From Peptostreptococcaceae bacterium (GTDB lineage: Bacteria > Bacillota > Clostridia > Peptostreptococcales > Acidaminobacteraceae): DNA of 58,826 bases. A program made the translations under genes and the position numbers. Positions 47,414 through 58,670 of this stretch are shown piece after piece (position 1 is the first letter of the stretch; each line of letters starts with the position of its first letter). Location: NCBI GenBank assembly GCA_027064135.1, contig JAMOQG010000034.1, positions 1-58,826 of the forward strand. The letters are read 5' to 3'. The notes under the pieces were generated by a model, which was not told the origin of the DNA, did not search any database, and saw only the letters and a list, made by a program, of their open reading frames with translations.

Positions 47414-49204
47414 TTATTTTAAAATAATTGCATTTACAGGACATTTTTCAATACAAGCTCCACACTTAATACATAGATTTTGATCAATTACATGCATTTC
47501 TTTTCTACTTCCAGAAATACAATCAACAGGACAAACTTTTGTACAAGCTGTACATCCAATACATTTATCTGTAATAGTAACCTTTAATAACGCTTTACAA
47601 ACTCCTGCTTCACATTTTTTATCTTCAATATGAGAAATATATTCATGCCTAAAATTCTTAATTGTTGATAATACTGGATTTGGCGCTGTTTGACCCAGTC
47701 CACAAAGAGATGAATCTTTTATATTAACAGCTAAATTTTCCAATCTAGCAATATCTTCAATTTCTCCTTTACCATCACAAATTTTATTTAAAAGTTCGAG
47801 CATTCTTTTTGTACCTTCTCTACAAGGTGTACATTTGCCACATGATTCATCAACTGTAAAATCTAAAAAGAATCTTGCTACGTCTACCATACAGTTATCT
47901 TCATCTAAAACTATCATTCCACCTGATCCCATCATAGAACCAAGTCTTACTAAATTATCATAAGTGATTTGCTCATCAAGATGTTTATAAGTTAAACATC
48001 CACCAGATGGTCCGCCAGTTTGAACAGCTTTAAAAGCTTTACCATTTGGAATTCCACCACCAATATCGTAAATAACTTCTCTTAAAGTCATCCCCATTGG
48101 TATTTCAACTAAACCTGTATTATTAATTTTTCCACCAAGAGCAAATACTTTTGTTCCAGGTGATTTTTCTGTACCAATAGATCTAAACCATTCTGCTCCA
48201 TTTAATATTATTTGAGTAATATTTGCATATGTTTCAACATTATTTAATAACGTTGGCATTTGGAAAATACCTTTATTAGCTGGGAATGGTGGTCTTGGTC
48301 TTGGCATTCCTCTTCTTCCTTCTATTGATTCAATAAGCGCTGTTTCTTCTCCACATACAAATGCTCCAGCTCCTAATCTTATTTCTAAATCAAATGAAAA
48401 ATCAGTACTAAATATATTATCACCAATTACTCCAAGTTCCTTAGCTTGTGCTAATGCTATTTCAAGTCTTTCTACTGCTATTGGATATTCTGCTCTAATA
48501 TAAATAAATCCTTTTGAAGCTCCAATTGCATATCCAGCAATTGCCATAGCTTCTATTACAGAATGAGGATCTCCTTCTAAAACTGATCTATCCATAAATG
48601 CACCAGGGTCACCCTCATCAGCATTACATGCAACATATTTTTCTTTACCGATAGCATCAAGAGTAAATTGCCATTTAAGTCCTGTTGGAAATCCACCGCC
48701 ACCACGACCTCTTAATCCTGATTTCTTAATTTCATCAACAACTTCTTGTTGTGTCATTTCTGTTACAACTTTACCTAATGCTTTATATCCATCAAAAGCA
48801 ATATATTCTTCAATTACTTCTGGATTAATAACACCACAATTTTTTAAAACAACTCTTTTTTGTTTTTTATAAAATTGTACTTCATTTACTGATTTTATAA
48901 CATCTCCCTCAAGTGCTTGTTTAAATAGTAAATCTTTTACAATTCTACCTTTATATAAATGTTCTTCCGTTATTCTTTCTATATCCTCAACTTTTACATG
49001 ACTGTAAAAAGCACCTTCAGGGTAAACTACAACAATTGGACCGGCTTCACATAAACCAAAACAGCCTGTTTTAACTACTTTTACTTCTTTATCTAATCCA
49101 AATTTTTTAATGCATTCCTCAAATTTTTCATGTATTGATATTGAACCTGATGAAGTACAACCAGTTCCACCACAAATCAAAACATGTGATCTTACTAAAC
49201 TCAT
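47414..49204 (-). CDS. NuoF-like NADH-binding flavoprotein subunit (FdhB/HydB type)
   Basis: 596 residues. An N-terminal thioredoxin-like 2Fe-2S domain (ICGGTGCTSSGS, KTGCFGLCEAGP) precedes the NuoF core, with the FMN/NADH glycine-rich stretch RGRGGGGFPTGLKW, NADEGDPGAFMDRS and the cluster motif ESCGKCTPCREGTKRM. Two C-terminal 4Fe-4S motifs (CIGCTACTKVCPV, CIKCGACIEKCPV) follow. This is the layout of flavin-based electron-bifurcating hydrogenases and formate dehydrogenases; electrons from formate can reach NAD and, if bifurcating, ferredoxin. Confidence 0.92.
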   Translation of the reverse strand: MSLVRSHVLICGGTGCTSSGSISIHEKFEECIKKFGLDKEVKVVKTGCFGLCEAGPIVVVYPEGAFYSHVKVEDIERITEEHLYKGRIVKDLLFKQALEGDVIKSVNEVQFYKKQKRVVLKNCGVINPEVIEEYIAFDGYKALGKVVTEMTQQEVVDEIKKSGLRGRGGGGFPTGLKWQFTLDAIGKEKYVACNADEGDPGAFMDRSVLEGDPHSVIEAMAIAGYAIGASKGFIYIRAEYPIAVERLEIALAQAKELGVIGDNIFSTDFSFDLEIRLGAGAFVCGEETALIESIEGRRGMPRPRPPFPANKGIFQMPTLLNNVETYANITQIILNGAEWFRSIGTEKSPGTKVFALGGKINNTGLVEIPMGMTLREVIYDIGGGIPNGKAFKAVQTGGPSGGCLTYKHLDEQITYDNLVRLGSMMGSGGMIVLDEDNCMVDVARFFLDFTVDESCGKCTPCREGTKRMLELLNKICDGKGEIEDIARLENLAVNIKDSSLCGLGQTAPNPVLSTIKNFRHEYISHIEDKKCEAGVCKALLKVTITDKCIGCTACTKVCPVDCISGSRKEMHVIDQNLCIKCGACIEKCPVNAIILK

Positions 49205-49223
49205 ATTTGCCTCCTCTGTTCAA

Positions 49224-49589
49224 TTACTTTTCGTAAGCACCAATAGTATACTTTGACACAACATTTCCATTAACTATATGATTTGCAACTACCTCTCTAG
49301 CTTTTTCAGCAGTCATATTAACATAAGTTACTTTTTCACCATTTTGATATACTTCAAATATTGGTTCTAATCTACATATTCCTATACAACCAGTTTGAGT
49401 AACTTCAACATCAACTAATTCTCTTTTATTTACTTCCTCAACTAATGCATTTAACACCGGCCTAGCACCTGCAGAAATTCCACATGTTGCCATTCCAACA
49501 ACAATTCTAACTTTTTTATCAGAATTTCTTGTTGATACTTTTTTAAGCGCTTTTTCTCTTATTTTTGCCAATTCATCTAAAGATTTCAT
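49224..49589 (-). CDS. 2Fe-2S thioredoxin-like ferredoxin subunit
   Basis: 121 residues, a stand-alone domain of the same fold as the NuoF N-terminus. Cluster cysteines are in GMATCGISAGARP and TQTGCIGICRLEP. Such small subunits accompany NAD-linked hydrogenases and formate dehydrogenases. It lies between the NuoE and NuoF genes with gaps of 12 and 19 bases and a strong GGAGG ribosome site. Confidence 0.9.
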   Translation of the reverse strand: MKSLDELAKIREKALKKVSTRNSDKKVRIVVGMATCGISAGARPVLNALVEEVNKRELVDVEVTQTGCIGICRLEPIFEVYQNGEKVTYVNMTAEKAREVVANHIVNGNVVSKYTIGAYEK

Positions 49590-49601
49590 ATAAACCTCCT
49601 A

Positions 49602-50090
49602 TTATAAGTATTTTGCCATTATTGTACTAACGTCTGAAAGTTCAACTCTTCCAAAAACTTCTTCACCAATTGTCATTACAGGCGCTAAACCACATGCCCC
49701 TATACATCTTGTTGCTTCTAAAGTGAATTTCCCATCAGGTGAAGTGTTTCCTACTTTTACATCAATAATTTTTTCAATTTCATCAATAATATTTTGAGAA
49801 CCTTTAACATAACAAGCTGTTCCTAAACAAACACTAACTACGAATTTACCTTTTGGAACAAGTGTAAATCTAGAATAAAATGTTACAACACCATAAATTT
49901 CAGCAAGAGGTACATTCATTTTTTCTGAAATAACCTTTTGCACTTCATATGGAATGGCTCCAAATATGTTTTGTGCAGCGTGTAACGTTGGCATCAAAGG
50001 CCCTTTTCTTCCTTTATTGGCTTCAATCACCTCATAAAGCTTTTCAAAGTTCTCTTCTGTCAAGATACTTTCAATTAATTCTTTAGACAT
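49602..50090 (-). CDS. NuoE-like 2Fe-2S subunit (FdhC/HydC type)
   Basis: 162 residues. Cluster motif CLGTACYVKGSQ plus RCIGACGLAPVM, and the N-terminal HAAQNIFGAIPYEVQ helix region, as in complex I 24-kDa subunits. It pairs with the NuoF-like subunit to form the NADH module. It is the first gene of the formate operon, starting with ATG after GAGGAGGAAG. Confidence 0.92.
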   Translation of the reverse strand: MSKELIESILTEENFEKLYEVIEANKGRKGPLMPTLHAAQNIFGAIPYEVQKVISEKMNVPLAEIYGVVTFYSRFTLVPKGKFVVSVCLGTACYVKGSQNIIDEIEKIIDVKVGNTSPDGKFTLEATRCIGACGLAPVMTIGEEVFGRVELSDVSTIMAKYL

Positions 50091-50185
50091 AATTTGCTTC
50101 CTCCTCTATAACTAATTATTTATGTTTAAATAATATCTTTCCTTGTAGTAATTTTCACATATTATGACAAAAAAGTCAACTATAT

Positions 50186-50203
50186 TTGATATTTTTTTCA
50201 CAA
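50186..50203 (-). promoter_or_regulatory. Weak Rex-like operator upstream of the formate operon
   Basis: On the minus strand TTGTGAAAAAAATATCAA: the left half is a full Rex half-site and the right half only partly matches. A nearby TTGAC-TTTTTT-GTCAT inverted repeat (about 50164-50179) is another candidate operator. No convincing -10 element was found. Otherwise 50091-50343 holds nothing recognisable. Confidence 0.3.
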
Positions 50204-50343
50204 ATATTTACTTATTTAAATATTTTAACCTGCTTTTCTTGTAAATTAAACATATACTTAATTTTTATAAAATATTTTTTGATATACTTTTAACAAATTT
50301 TATATCAAATTACCTTTTATAAAATTTCATTCTTTTTTTAATA

Positions 50344-51249
50344 TTATTCATTAAGAAGTCTTTTTTCAAGTTCAACAGCTGCATTAAAGCCCATGCTTTT
50401 CTGTCTATGATTTATTGCTGCAGCTTCTACAATCATTGCAAGATTTCTTCCTGGTTTAACAGGTATATTAAGTTTTGAAATTTTGATATCTAATAATGAA
50501 GTATGTTTATCATCTAATCCTAATCGATCATAATTTTTCTTTTTATCCCATTCTTCAAATTCAATAACTAAATCAATCTGTTTTTCTTCTCTAACAGAAC
50601 CAATACCATATAACCTAGAAATATCAATAATACCTATACCTCTTAATTCTAATAAATTTCTTATTATCTGTGGCGCTTCTCCTATTATATGTTCTTCACC
50701 GATTTTTCTAATTGTTATTGCATCATCTGCTATAAATCTATGACCTCTTTTTATTAATTCAAGCGCCGTTTCAGATTTACCTATTCCACTTTTCCCAAAT
50801 ATTAAAATACCAATTCCATAAACATCAAGTAATACACCATGTACTGTTACTGTCTTAGCTAATGCTTTATCAAGAAATTCAGATGATTTTGAAATAAATT
50901 TAGTAGTTGTATATTTTGATTTCAATATTACAACATCCTTTTCTTTAGCTTCTTCAATAAATTCATCAAATACTTTTAAATTCCTTGTAAATATTAAGCA
51001 TGGTATTTTATAACTCATAAGTTTCTTTGCAATACTTCTTCTTCTATCTGAATCTAATTTTTCTAAATAAGACCATTCAGAATTTCCAACAACTTGAATT
51101 CGTTGTTCAGAAAAATGTTCATAATATTCAACAAGTTGAAGACCAATTCTATTCACCTCACTTGTAACAATTTTTACATTTTTTGTATTAGTTACTATCT
51201 CTTCTAATTTAATTACTTCAATATATTTCTTAATTTTTACTGATTGCAT
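50344..51249 (-). CDS. hprK: HPr kinase/phosphorylase
   Basis: 301 residues. It phosphorylates HPr on Ser46 and so drives carbon catabolite control with CcpA. Walker A is FGKSGIGKSETAL, the catalytic segment HRFIADDAI follows, and the family signature is IRNLLELRGIGIIDI. The C-terminal KPGRNLAMIVEAAAINHR helix is present. ATG 51249 after AAGGAG is preferred to the GTG 6 bases earlier. It lies 9 bases downstream of uvrC. Confidence 0.95.
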   Translation of the reverse strand: MQSVKIKKYIEVIKLEEIVTNTKNVKIVTSEVNRIGLQLVEYYEHFSEQRIQVVGNSEWSYLEKLDSDRRRSIAKKLMSYKIPCLIFTRNLKVFDEFIEEAKEKDVVILKSKYTTTKFISKSSEFLDKALAKTVTVHGVLLDVYGIGILIFGKSGIGKSETALELIKRGHRFIADDAITIRKIGEEHIIGEAPQIIRNLLELRGIGIIDISRLYGIGSVREEKQIDLVIEFEEWDKKKNYDRLGLDDKHTSLLDIKISKLNIPVKPGRNLAMIVEAAAINHRQKSMGFNAAVELEKRLLNE

Positions 51250-51258
51250 ATCCACTCC

Positions 51259-53088
51259 TTAACTATTAAAAAAATTATAGACATTTTTTGCAGTTTTTTT
51301 ATTTATTCCTTCTACTTCACATATTTCTTCTACTGTTGCTTTTTTAACATTTTCAATATTTTTAAAATATTTCATAATCATTATTTTTCTTGTTTCACCA
51401 ATACCATTAATTTCATCTAATACAGATTTGGTCATATTTCCTCTTCTAAGACTTTTATGATAATTGATTGCAAATCTATGCACTTCTTCTTGTATTTGAT
51501 ATATAAGTTTATATGCATAATTATTTTTATTAAAATAAATTTCTTCATTATCAAAATAAAGACTTCTTGTTTTGTGAAAATCATCTTTTACCATTCCACA
51601 GACTGGTATATCAATGTTTAAAGCATATAATACTTTTTTTACTACATTAACATGGCCTTTTCCACCATCTATTAATAATAAATCTGGAAATACATTGAAT
51701 TTACCATTTTCATTATCTCCATTTTTTATTTCATTTAATCCTCTGCTAAATCGCCTAAATAAAACTTCTTGCATGGAAGTATAATCATCGCTTCCTTCGA
51801 CAGTTTTAATTTTAAATCTACGATATGCATTAGTTTTTTTAATTCCATTTTCATACACAACCATTGAACCCACAGAATAAACGCCATAAATATTGGAAAT
51901 ATCATAAGCTTCCATTCTTTTAATATTTTTTAAACTTAATAAATTCTTAAGTTCTTTTAAAGCATTATTTGTAAATTTCTTTTCAAAATTAACTTTTTCT
52001 TCAAATTTAATAAGATATTCTTTAGCATTTTTTGTTACAAGATCAATTTGCTTTTTCTTCTCTCCAATTTTAGGTATTATTAATGAAACTTTTTTTCCTT
52101 TATTCATTGAAAGCCATTCTTCAATTGTAACTTTATCTTCAATTTCTTCTTTAATAAATATTTTTTTAGGTATAAATGTTGCGCCAGAATAAAATTGTAT
52201 TATAAAAGAACTTAAAATATCATCTGCTTTGTCTTTATCAAATGTAAACTTATCTCTTCCAATTAAATTTCCGCCTCTAATAAAAAATACCATTACACAA
52301 ATTTTATTTTCACTTTCATAAAATGAAATAACATCGTAAATTTCACCTTTAACGGAATTGATTTTTTGTTTTTCCTTCAATTCTTTCATTGCTTTAAGTT
52401 TATCTCTATATTCAGCTGCCAATTCAAAATTTAAATTAATTGCAGCTTCTTTCATGTTTTTTTCAATTTTTTCAATTAATATATTTTGATTTCCATTTAA
52501 AATTTCAATTATTTTTTCTATTTTTTTCATATATTCTTTTTCATCAATATTTCTAATACATGGCGCTAAACATTTTCCAATATGACTATTTAGGCAAGCT
52601 CTATCAAGTTTTTTAGATAAATCTTTATTACATTTTCTTATTTTAAAAATATTATGAATTGCCTCTAGAGTAGTATTGACTGCATAAACACTTGTATACG
52701 GTCCAAAATAGAGGGAACCATCCTTTTTGAACTTTCTCGTCATAATTACCCTAGGAAATTTTTCTTTTAAAGTAATCGAAATATATGGATATGATTTATC
52801 ATCTCTTAAAAGAATGTTAAATTTAGGCAAATGTTTTTTAATTAAATTTGCTTCTAAAATTAAAGCTTCCATTTCAGTATCTGTTATGAAATACTCAAAT
52901 TCATATATGTTTTTAATCATTGTTTGGACTTTTAATCGTTTTGAATTAAAACTCCTAAAATATGATTTTACTCTTTTAGATAAATCCTTTGATTTCCCAA
53001 TATATATAATTGTTCCTTCCTTATCCTTCATAATATATACTCCAGGAGATTTTGGGAGTTTTGCAATTTGCTTTTCAATATCAAACAT
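51259..53088 (-). CDS. uvrC: UvrC excision nuclease subunit
   Basis: 609 residues, full length. GIY-YIG endonuclease at the N-terminus (SPGVYIMKDKEGTIIYIGKS), zinc/cluster cysteines near 150-175, UVR motif binding UvrB (NLNFELAAEYRDKLKAM), RNase H-like second nuclease (LLIDGGKGHVNVV) and a C-terminal helix-hairpin-helix pair. It makes both incisions in nucleotide excision repair. It is separated from uvrBA by one convergent membrane-protein gene. Confidence 0.96.
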   Translation of the reverse strand: MFDIEKQIAKLPKSPGVYIMKDKEGTIIYIGKSKDLSKRVKSYFRSFNSKRLKVQTMIKNIYEFEYFITDTEMEALILEANLIKKHLPKFNILLRDDKSYPYISITLKEKFPRVIMTRKFKKDGSLYFGPYTSVYAVNTTLEAIHNIFKIRKCNKDLSKKLDRACLNSHIGKCLAPCIRNIDEKEYMKKIEKIIEILNGNQNILIEKIEKNMKEAAINLNFELAAEYRDKLKAMKELKEKQKINSVKGEIYDVISFYESENKICVMVFFIRGGNLIGRDKFTFDKDKADDILSSFIIQFYSGATFIPKKIFIKEEIEDKVTIEEWLSMNKGKKVSLIIPKIGEKKKQIDLVTKNAKEYLIKFEEKVNFEKKFTNNALKELKNLLSLKNIKRMEAYDISNIYGVYSVGSMVVYENGIKKTNAYRRFKIKTVEGSDDYTSMQEVLFRRFSRGLNEIKNGDNENGKFNVFPDLLLIDGGKGHVNVVKKVLYALNIDIPVCGMVKDDFHKTRSLYFDNEEIYFNKNNYAYKLIYQIQEEVHRFAINYHKSLRRGNMTKSVLDEINGIGETRKIMIMKYFKNIENVKKATVEEICEVEGINKKTAKNVYNFFNS

Positions 53089-53174
53089 TTTATCATCTTC
53101 CTATAGATTTTTTTATTAAAAATATAGTATTATTATATTTTTTTTGGTAAAATTACTCACGAGGAGTGATACAC

Positions 53175-53831
53175 ATGAAAAATTCATTTAGATCAATTTC
53201 TTTTATTATACCATTTTTAACAATAATTTTATTAATTACTTTTATAGTTCCATTTATACCTGGAATAGAAAACGGAGTTTTATTTTTTTCTCTTTTAGTA
53301 TTTTTAATTATAATTATATTCCCACTAATGCAAGGAATAATAAGATATGTTTATTATAAAAAATACTTAATAAAAAGTAATTTTTATTTTTCTTTAAAAA
53401 TAGGTGAAACAAAAACTTTTCAAAGAGTACTTTATTATTTGTTAGTAATACTTGTATTAATTTATCCTATAGTAGGCAGAGAATTCAATTTTAAAAATTT
53501 AACTTCTACAAATATAATTGTTACTTTAATATTTTTAGTACTATCTGAAATTATGCTTTATTTTTCATTTTCTAAAATACATATTAATTTTATGAAAGAT
53601 AATATATTAATTTTAGGTTCTGATTTCAGAATGGATTTGCCAATGGGTAATCCAATAAAATCAAATTCTGGAATTTATTTCTATAATGAATTTGAAAATT
53701 ATTCTTTTAATAAAAATATTTTAACATTATATCTTAGCGAAAACGATAAAATTAAAGCAAAACTGCCAGATAATTTAAAACCTCAAGTAATTGCATTTCT
53801 TGAAAATAAAAAAATTAATGCAAAAAGATAG
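53175..53831 (+). CDS. Unrecognised four-helix membrane protein
   Basis: 218 residues, no family recognised. Four hydrophobic segments occupy the first ~130 residues (SFIIPFLTIILLITFIVPFI; a second around VFLIIIIFPLMQG; VLYYLLVILVLIYPIV; NIIVTLIFLVLSEIMLYF). They are followed by a cytoplasmic or external domain of about 85 residues resembling a small PH-like beta fold. ATG 53175 is spaced correctly from GAGGAG; the upstream GTG is inside that site. It is the only plus-strand gene in the repair region. Confidence 0.65.
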   Translation: MKNSFRSISFIIPFLTIILLITFIVPFIPGIENGVLFFSLLVFLIIIIFPLMQGIIRYVYYKKYLIKSNFYFSLKIGETKTFQRVLYYLLVILVLIYPIVGREFNFKNLTSTNIIVTLIFLVLSEIMLYFSFSKIHINFMKDNILILGSDFRMDLPMGNPIKSNSGIYFYNEFENYSFNKNILTLYLSENDKIKAKLPDNLKPQVIAFLENKKINAKR

Positions 53832-53851
53832 TCTATTTTGACTATCTTTTT
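53822..53851. terminator. Bidirectional terminator between the membrane gene and uvrA
   Basis: AAAAAGATAGTC / GACTATCTTTTT, a 12-bp stem with a 6-base loop. The stop codon of the plus-strand gene lies inside the stem. Confidence 0.85.
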
Positions 53852-53864
53852 AAGTATATAAATT

Positions 53865-56687
53865 CTATTTCATAAGACATTTTTTCAAATACATTCCTGT
53901 ATATGAATTTTTGTTTTCCGCTACTTCCTCCGGTGTTCCTTTAGCTATAATTTTCCCTCCATTATCTCCACCATCTGGTCCTAAGTCAATAATATAATCA
54001 GCAGATTTAATTACATCTAAATTATGTTCAATAACCACAATAGAATTACCTTCACTAACAAGACGATCAAGCACTTCTATTAGCATATGTACATCAGCCA
54101 TATGGAGCCCAGTAGTTGGTTCATCTAAAATATATAATGTTTTTCCTGTTGAACGTTTTGATAATTCTCTTGCTAATTTAATTCTTTGAGCTTCTCCACC
54201 AGAAAGTTGTGTTGAAGGTTGCCCTAATTTAATATATCCTAGTCCAACATCAAATAATGTTTGAAGTTTCACTTTGATTTTAGGAATATTTTTAAAGAAT
54301 TCCAAAGCCTCTTCAACCGTCATATCTAAAACTTCGGCAATATTTTTATTTTTATATTTCACTTGCAATGTTTCTTTATTATATCTTTTTCCTTTGCAAA
54401 CATCACATTCTACATATACATCAGCTAAAAAATGCATTTCAATCTTTAAAAGTCCATCTCCTCTACATGCTTCACAACGTCCACCTTTTACATTAAAACT
54501 AAATCTTCCTTTTTTATAACCGCGTTTTTTCGCTTCAGTAACCATTGCAAAAATATCTCTAATATCATCAAATAATTTTGTATAAGTTGCAGGGTTTGAT
54601 CTTGGCGTTCTTCCGATTGGAGATTGATCAATATCAATTACTTTATCAAGAAATTCAAGCCCTTTAATCGAATCATATTCCCCCGGCCTAACAGTTGATC
54701 TTCCAATCTCTTTAGCTATAATTTTATAAAGTGTTTGATTAATCAATGAAGATTTGCCTGATCCAGAAACACCTGTTATGCATGTGAAAATTCCAAGCGG
54801 AATATCAACATTTACATTTTTTAAATTATTCTGTCTTGCACCTTTTAATTTTAATACTTTATCAAATTTCCTTCTTTTTTCAGGAACTTTAACTTTTAAT
54901 TTTCCTGATAAATACTTACCTGTAATTGAAGCTTCATTATTAATAATATCTTCAGGACTTCCAATAGCAATTATTTCACCACCATGTTCTCCAGCATAGG
55001 GCCCCATATCAACAACAAAATCTGCATCTGTAATTGTTTCTTCATCATGTTCTACAACAATTAATGTATTTCCAACATCTGTTAAATTTCTTAAAGATTT
55101 TAAAAGCATTCTATTATCTTTTTGATGAAGTCCAATACTAGGTTCATCGAGAATATAAAGAACACCAACAAGTCCTGATCCTATTTGCGTAGCCAATCTA
55201 ATTCTTTGAGATTCACCACCTGATAACGTTCCAGCACGTCTTGCAAGTGTAAGATAATTTAATCCAACATCAATTAAAAACTTTAATCTTCCTTTTATTT
55301 CTTTTAATATTTCTTCACCAATAATCATTTCATTTTTAGAAAGAGCTACATTATTAAAAAACTCATATAAATCTTTAATTGACATTTCAACAATTTCGCT
55401 AATATTTTTATTATTAAACGTCACAGCAAGTACTTCAGGTATTAATTTCTTACCTCCACAAACTTTGCATTCATTTAACGACATATATTTCTTTATTCTA
55501 TCTCTAGAATAATCTGAATTTGTTTCAATATATCTTCTTTCAAAGTTATTTACAATTCCCTCAAAACTAGATTCTCTTTCTTGCTCGCCTTCAGCAAAAT
55601 GACTATTAAAAGTAAATTTAAATTTTCTTTTTGTACCATAAAATATTTCTTTTTTTGCTTTTTTAGATAATTTTTTAAAAGGTGTATTTTCATCAAAACC
55701 ATGAAATTCAACTATACTTTTTACTATAGATCTATAATAAGTATTATCCTGACTATTTTTATACGGATCAATTGCACCTTCCTTAACAGATAATTCATCA
55801 TTTGGAACAATTAAATCCGGATCAACTTTCAATTTAAAACCTAAACCACTACATTCAGGACATGATCCATACGGCGTATTAAATGAAAACATTCTTGGTT
55901 CCATTTCAGTTATTCCTGCTCCATGAATCGGACAAGCAAAATTCGTATTATAAAGTTTATCTTCACCATCAATAACATTTACAACAAGCCTTCCATCAGT
56001 TAAATTAAGTGCAGTTTCTACTGAATCAGCAAGCCTATTTCTAATGCCATCTTTTATTATTAATCTATCTACCACTACATCAATATTATGCTTTATGTTT
56101 TTATCAAGTTCAATTTCTTCATTTAAATCAAATATTTCACCATTTATCCTTACACGAACATAACCTTCTTTTCGTAGTAAATTAAGTTCATTTATATGTT
56201 GCCCTTTTCTACCTATTATTACAGGCGAAATTATTTGGATTCTTGTTTTCTCTTTAAATTCCATAATATTGTCAACTATTTGATCAATACTTTGAGATGA
56301 AATTTCTCTTCCACATTCTGTACAATGTGGCACTCCAATTCTTGCAAATAAAAGTCTTAAATAATCATAAATTTCTGTAACAGTACCAACAGTTGATCTT
56401 GGGTTATTATTAGTTGTTTTTTGATCAATTGAAATTGCTGGTGATAACCCCTCAATATATTCAACATGCGGTTTTTCCATTTGACCAAGGAATTGTCTAG
56501 CATAAGAAGATAAACTTTCAACATATCTTCTTTGCCCTTCAGCATAAATCGTATCAAAAGCCAATGATGATTTTCCAGAACCGCTTAATCCTGTAATTAC
56601 AACAAATTTATCCCTCGGAATTTTAATATCAATATTTTTTAAATTATGTTCCTTTGCACCTTTTATTTCGATAAATTTTTTACTCAT
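53865..56687 (-). CDS. uvrA: UvrA damage-recognition ATPase
   Basis: 940 residues, full length, two ABC ATPase halves. Walker A motifs are [12 protein letters not shown] and [12 protein letters not shown], signatures LSGGESQRI and [12 protein letters not shown], and zinc-finger cysteines CTECG, CSGLGF and [14 protein letters not shown]. It loads UvrB at DNA damage. ATG 56687 overlaps the uvrB stop by 8 bases, so a coupled uvrBA operon is clear. Confidence 0.97.
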   Translation of the reverse strand: MSKKFIEIKGAKEHNLKNIDIKIPRDKFVVITGLSGSGKSSLAFDTIYAEGQRRYVESLSSYARQFLGQMEKPHVEYIEGLSPAISIDQKTTNNNPRSTVGTVTEIYDYLRLLFARIGVPHCTECGREISSQSIDQIVDNIMEFKEKTRIQIISPVIIGRKGQHINELNLLRKEGYVRVRINGEIFDLNEEIELDKNIKHNIDVVVDRLIIKDGIRNRLADSVETALNLTDGRLVVNVIDGEDKLYNTNFACPIHGAGITEMEPRMFSFNTPYGSCPECSGLGFKLKVDPDLIVPNDELSVKEGAIDPYKNSQDNTYYRSIVKSIVEFHGFDENTPFKKLSKKAKKEIFYGTKRKFKFTFNSHFAEGEQERESSFEGIVNNFERRYIETNSDYSRDRIKKYMSLNECKVCGGKKLIPEVLAVTFNNKNISEIVEMSIKDLYEFFNNVALSKNEMIIGEEILKEIKGRLKFLIDVGLNYLTLARRAGTLSGGESQRIRLATQIGSGLVGVLYILDEPSIGLHQKDNRMLLKSLRNLTDVGNTLIVVEHDEETITDADFVVDMGPYAGEHGGEIIAIGSPEDIINNEASITGKYLSGKLKVKVPEKRRKFDKVLKLKGARQNNLKNVNVDIPLGIFTCITGVSGSGKSSLINQTLYKIIAKEIGRSTVRPGEYDSIKGLEFLDKVIDIDQSPIGRTPRSNPATYTKLFDDIRDIFAMVTEAKKRGYKKGRFSFNVKGGRCEACRGDGLLKIEMHFLADVYVECDVCKGKRYNKETLQVKYKNKNIAEVLDMTVEEALEFFKNIPKIKVKLQTLFDVGLGYIKLGQPSTQLSGGEAQRIKLARELSKRSTGKTLYILDEPTTGLHMADVHMLIEVLDRLVSEGNSIVVIEHNLDVIKSADYIIDLGPDGGDNGGKIIAKGTPEEVAENKNSYTGMYLKKCLMK

Positions 56688-58647
56688 CTTTACCTTCCTT
56701 GATAGTTTTAATTCTATCTCTAATTTCTGCTGCTTTTTCAAATTCAAGGTTTTCACTATAAGCATACATTTTACTTTCTAATAAACTTATATAATTATCA
56801 ATTTCTTCTTTCGATAAATCAATATTATATTTAGCTTTTTCCTCAGCTACTTCAGTTATTCTTATTAATTCCTTAATATTTCTTTTAATTGTTTTTGGAA
56901 CAATATTGTTACGTTCATTATGTTTTTCTTGAATATTTCTTCTTCTATTTGTTTCATCAATAGCTTCATTCATTGCTTTTGTCATTTTATCAGCATATAA
57001 AATAACTTCACCATTCACATTTCTAGAAGCTCGCCCAATAGTTTGAATTAATGAACGTTTAGACCTTAAGAATCCTTGTTTATCTGCATCTAAAATTGCA
57101 ACCAAAGAAACTTCTGGAATATCTAGCCCTTCTCTTAAAAGATTTATTCCAATTAAAACATCAAATACACCTAATCTTAAATTTTGAATTATTTCTACTC
57201 TTTCAAGAGTATCAATGTCAGAATGAAGGTAATTAACTTTTAATTCCATTTTTAGAAAATATTCAGTTAAATCTTCAGCCATCTTTTTAGTCAATGTTGT
57301 AATTAAAACCCTTTCGTTTTTCTCTATTCTTTTTAAAATCTCACTATATAAATCATCAACTTGTCCTTTTATTGGCCTAATATAAATTTCAGGATCAACA
57401 AGTCCAGTTGGTCTTATAATTTGTTCTACTACTTTTTCAGAATGCTCTATTTCATAATCACCAGGAGTTGCCGAAACTAAAACTGCTTGATTTAGAAGGC
57501 TTTCAAATTCATTAAAATTAAGTGGTCTATTATCAATAGCTGAGGGCAATCTAAAACCATATTCAATTAAATTTGTTTTTCTAGACTTATCTCCAAAAAA
57601 CATACCACCTATTTGCGGTATGGTTACATGTGATTCATCTATTACAACTAAAAAATCATCTGGGAAATAATCCATTAAAGTAAACGCTCTACTTCCAGGT
57701 TCTCTTCCAGCAAGTATTCTTGAATAATTCTCTATTCCTTGGCAAAATCCAACTTCTCTTAACATTTCAATATCGTAATTTGTTCTTTGTGAAATTCTTT
57801 GGGCTTCAATTAATTTATCATTGTTTTTAAAATATATTTCTCTTTCTTTAAGTTCAATTTCTATATCCTTAATTGCTTTTTCAATTTTTTCTTTACTTGT
57901 AGCATAATGAGAAGTAGGAAATATAGAAATATGTTTTCTATAACCAATTATTTCTCCAGTTAGTGCTTTAATTTCAATTATTTTCTCAATTTCATCACCA
58001 AAAAGTTCAATTCTTATTGATATTTCATTTTGAGCTGCAGGAAATATATCAATAACATCTCCCCTAACTCTGAAAGTACCACGTCTAAAATCAATATCAT
58101 TTCTATCATATTGAATATTTACAAGTTTTTCAATTATTTCATCTCTGCTTTTAATCATACCCGGCCGTAATGAAAGAACTAAATTTTTATAATCAATAGG
58201 ATTTCCTAAACCATAAATACATGAAACAGAAGCAACAATAATTACATCATTTCTTTCATAAAGAGAAGCAGTTGCTGAATGCCTTAATTTATCAATTTCT
58301 TCATTAATTGATGAATCTTTTTCTATAAATGAATCTGTTGCTGCTATATATGCTTCAGGTTGATAATAATCATAATAGCTTACAAAATATTCAACAGCGT
58401 TATTCGGAAAAAATTCCTTAAATTCATTATATAATTGTGCAGCCAAAGTTTTATTATGTGCAATTACAAGAGTAGGTTTTTGAACATTTTCAATTACATT
58501 AGCAATAGTAAACGTTTTTCCTGAACCTGTAACTCCTAAAAGTGTTTGATATTTTTCATTATTATTAATTCCTTCTGTTAATTGCTTAATAGCATCAGGT
58601 TGATCACCAGTAGGCGAATATTCAGATACTAGCTTAAATTTATTCAT
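56680..58647 (-). CDS. uvrB: UvrB excision repair helicase
   Basis: 655 residues. Walker [16 protein letters not shown], the beta-hairpin region [12 protein letters not shown], helicase motifs including IDESHV and QTIGRASRN, and a C-terminal UVR motif ([17 protein letters not shown]) for UvrC contact. ATG is preceded by AAAGGGGG. It is first in an operon with uvrA, behind a consensus promoter containing an SOS box. Confidence 0.97.
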   Translation of the reverse strand: MNKFKLVSEYSPTGDQPDAIKQLTEGINNNEKYQTLLGVTGSGKTFTIANVIENVQKPTLVIAHNKTLAAQLYNEFKEFFPNNAVEYFVSYYDYYQPEAYIAATDSFIEKDSSINEEIDKLRHSATASLYERNDVIIVASVSCIYGLGNPIDYKNLVLSLRPGMIKSRDEIIEKLVNIQYDRNDIDFRRGTFRVRGDVIDIFPAAQNEISIRIELFGDEIEKIIEIKALTGEIIGYRKHISIFPTSHYATSKEKIEKAIKDIEIELKEREIYFKNNDKLIEAQRISQRTNYDIEMLREVGFCQGIENYSRILAGREPGSRAFTLMDYFPDDFLVVIDESHVTIPQIGGMFFGDKSRKTNLIEYGFRLPSAIDNRPLNFNEFESLLNQAVLVSATPGDYEIEHSEKVVEQIIRPTGLVDPEIYIRPIKGQVDDLYSEILKRIEKNERVLITTLTKKMAEDLTEYFLKMELKVNYLHSDIDTLERVEIIQNLRLGVFDVLIGINLLREGLDIPEVSLVAILDADKQGFLRSKRSLIQTIGRASRNVNGEVILYADKMTKAMNEAIDETNRRRNIQEKHNERNNIVPKTIKRNIKELIRITEVAEEKAKYNIDLSKEEIDNYISLLESKMYAYSENLEFEKAAEIRDRIKTIKEGKDE

Positions 58648-58670
58648 TACAAGCCCCCTTTAATCACAAA

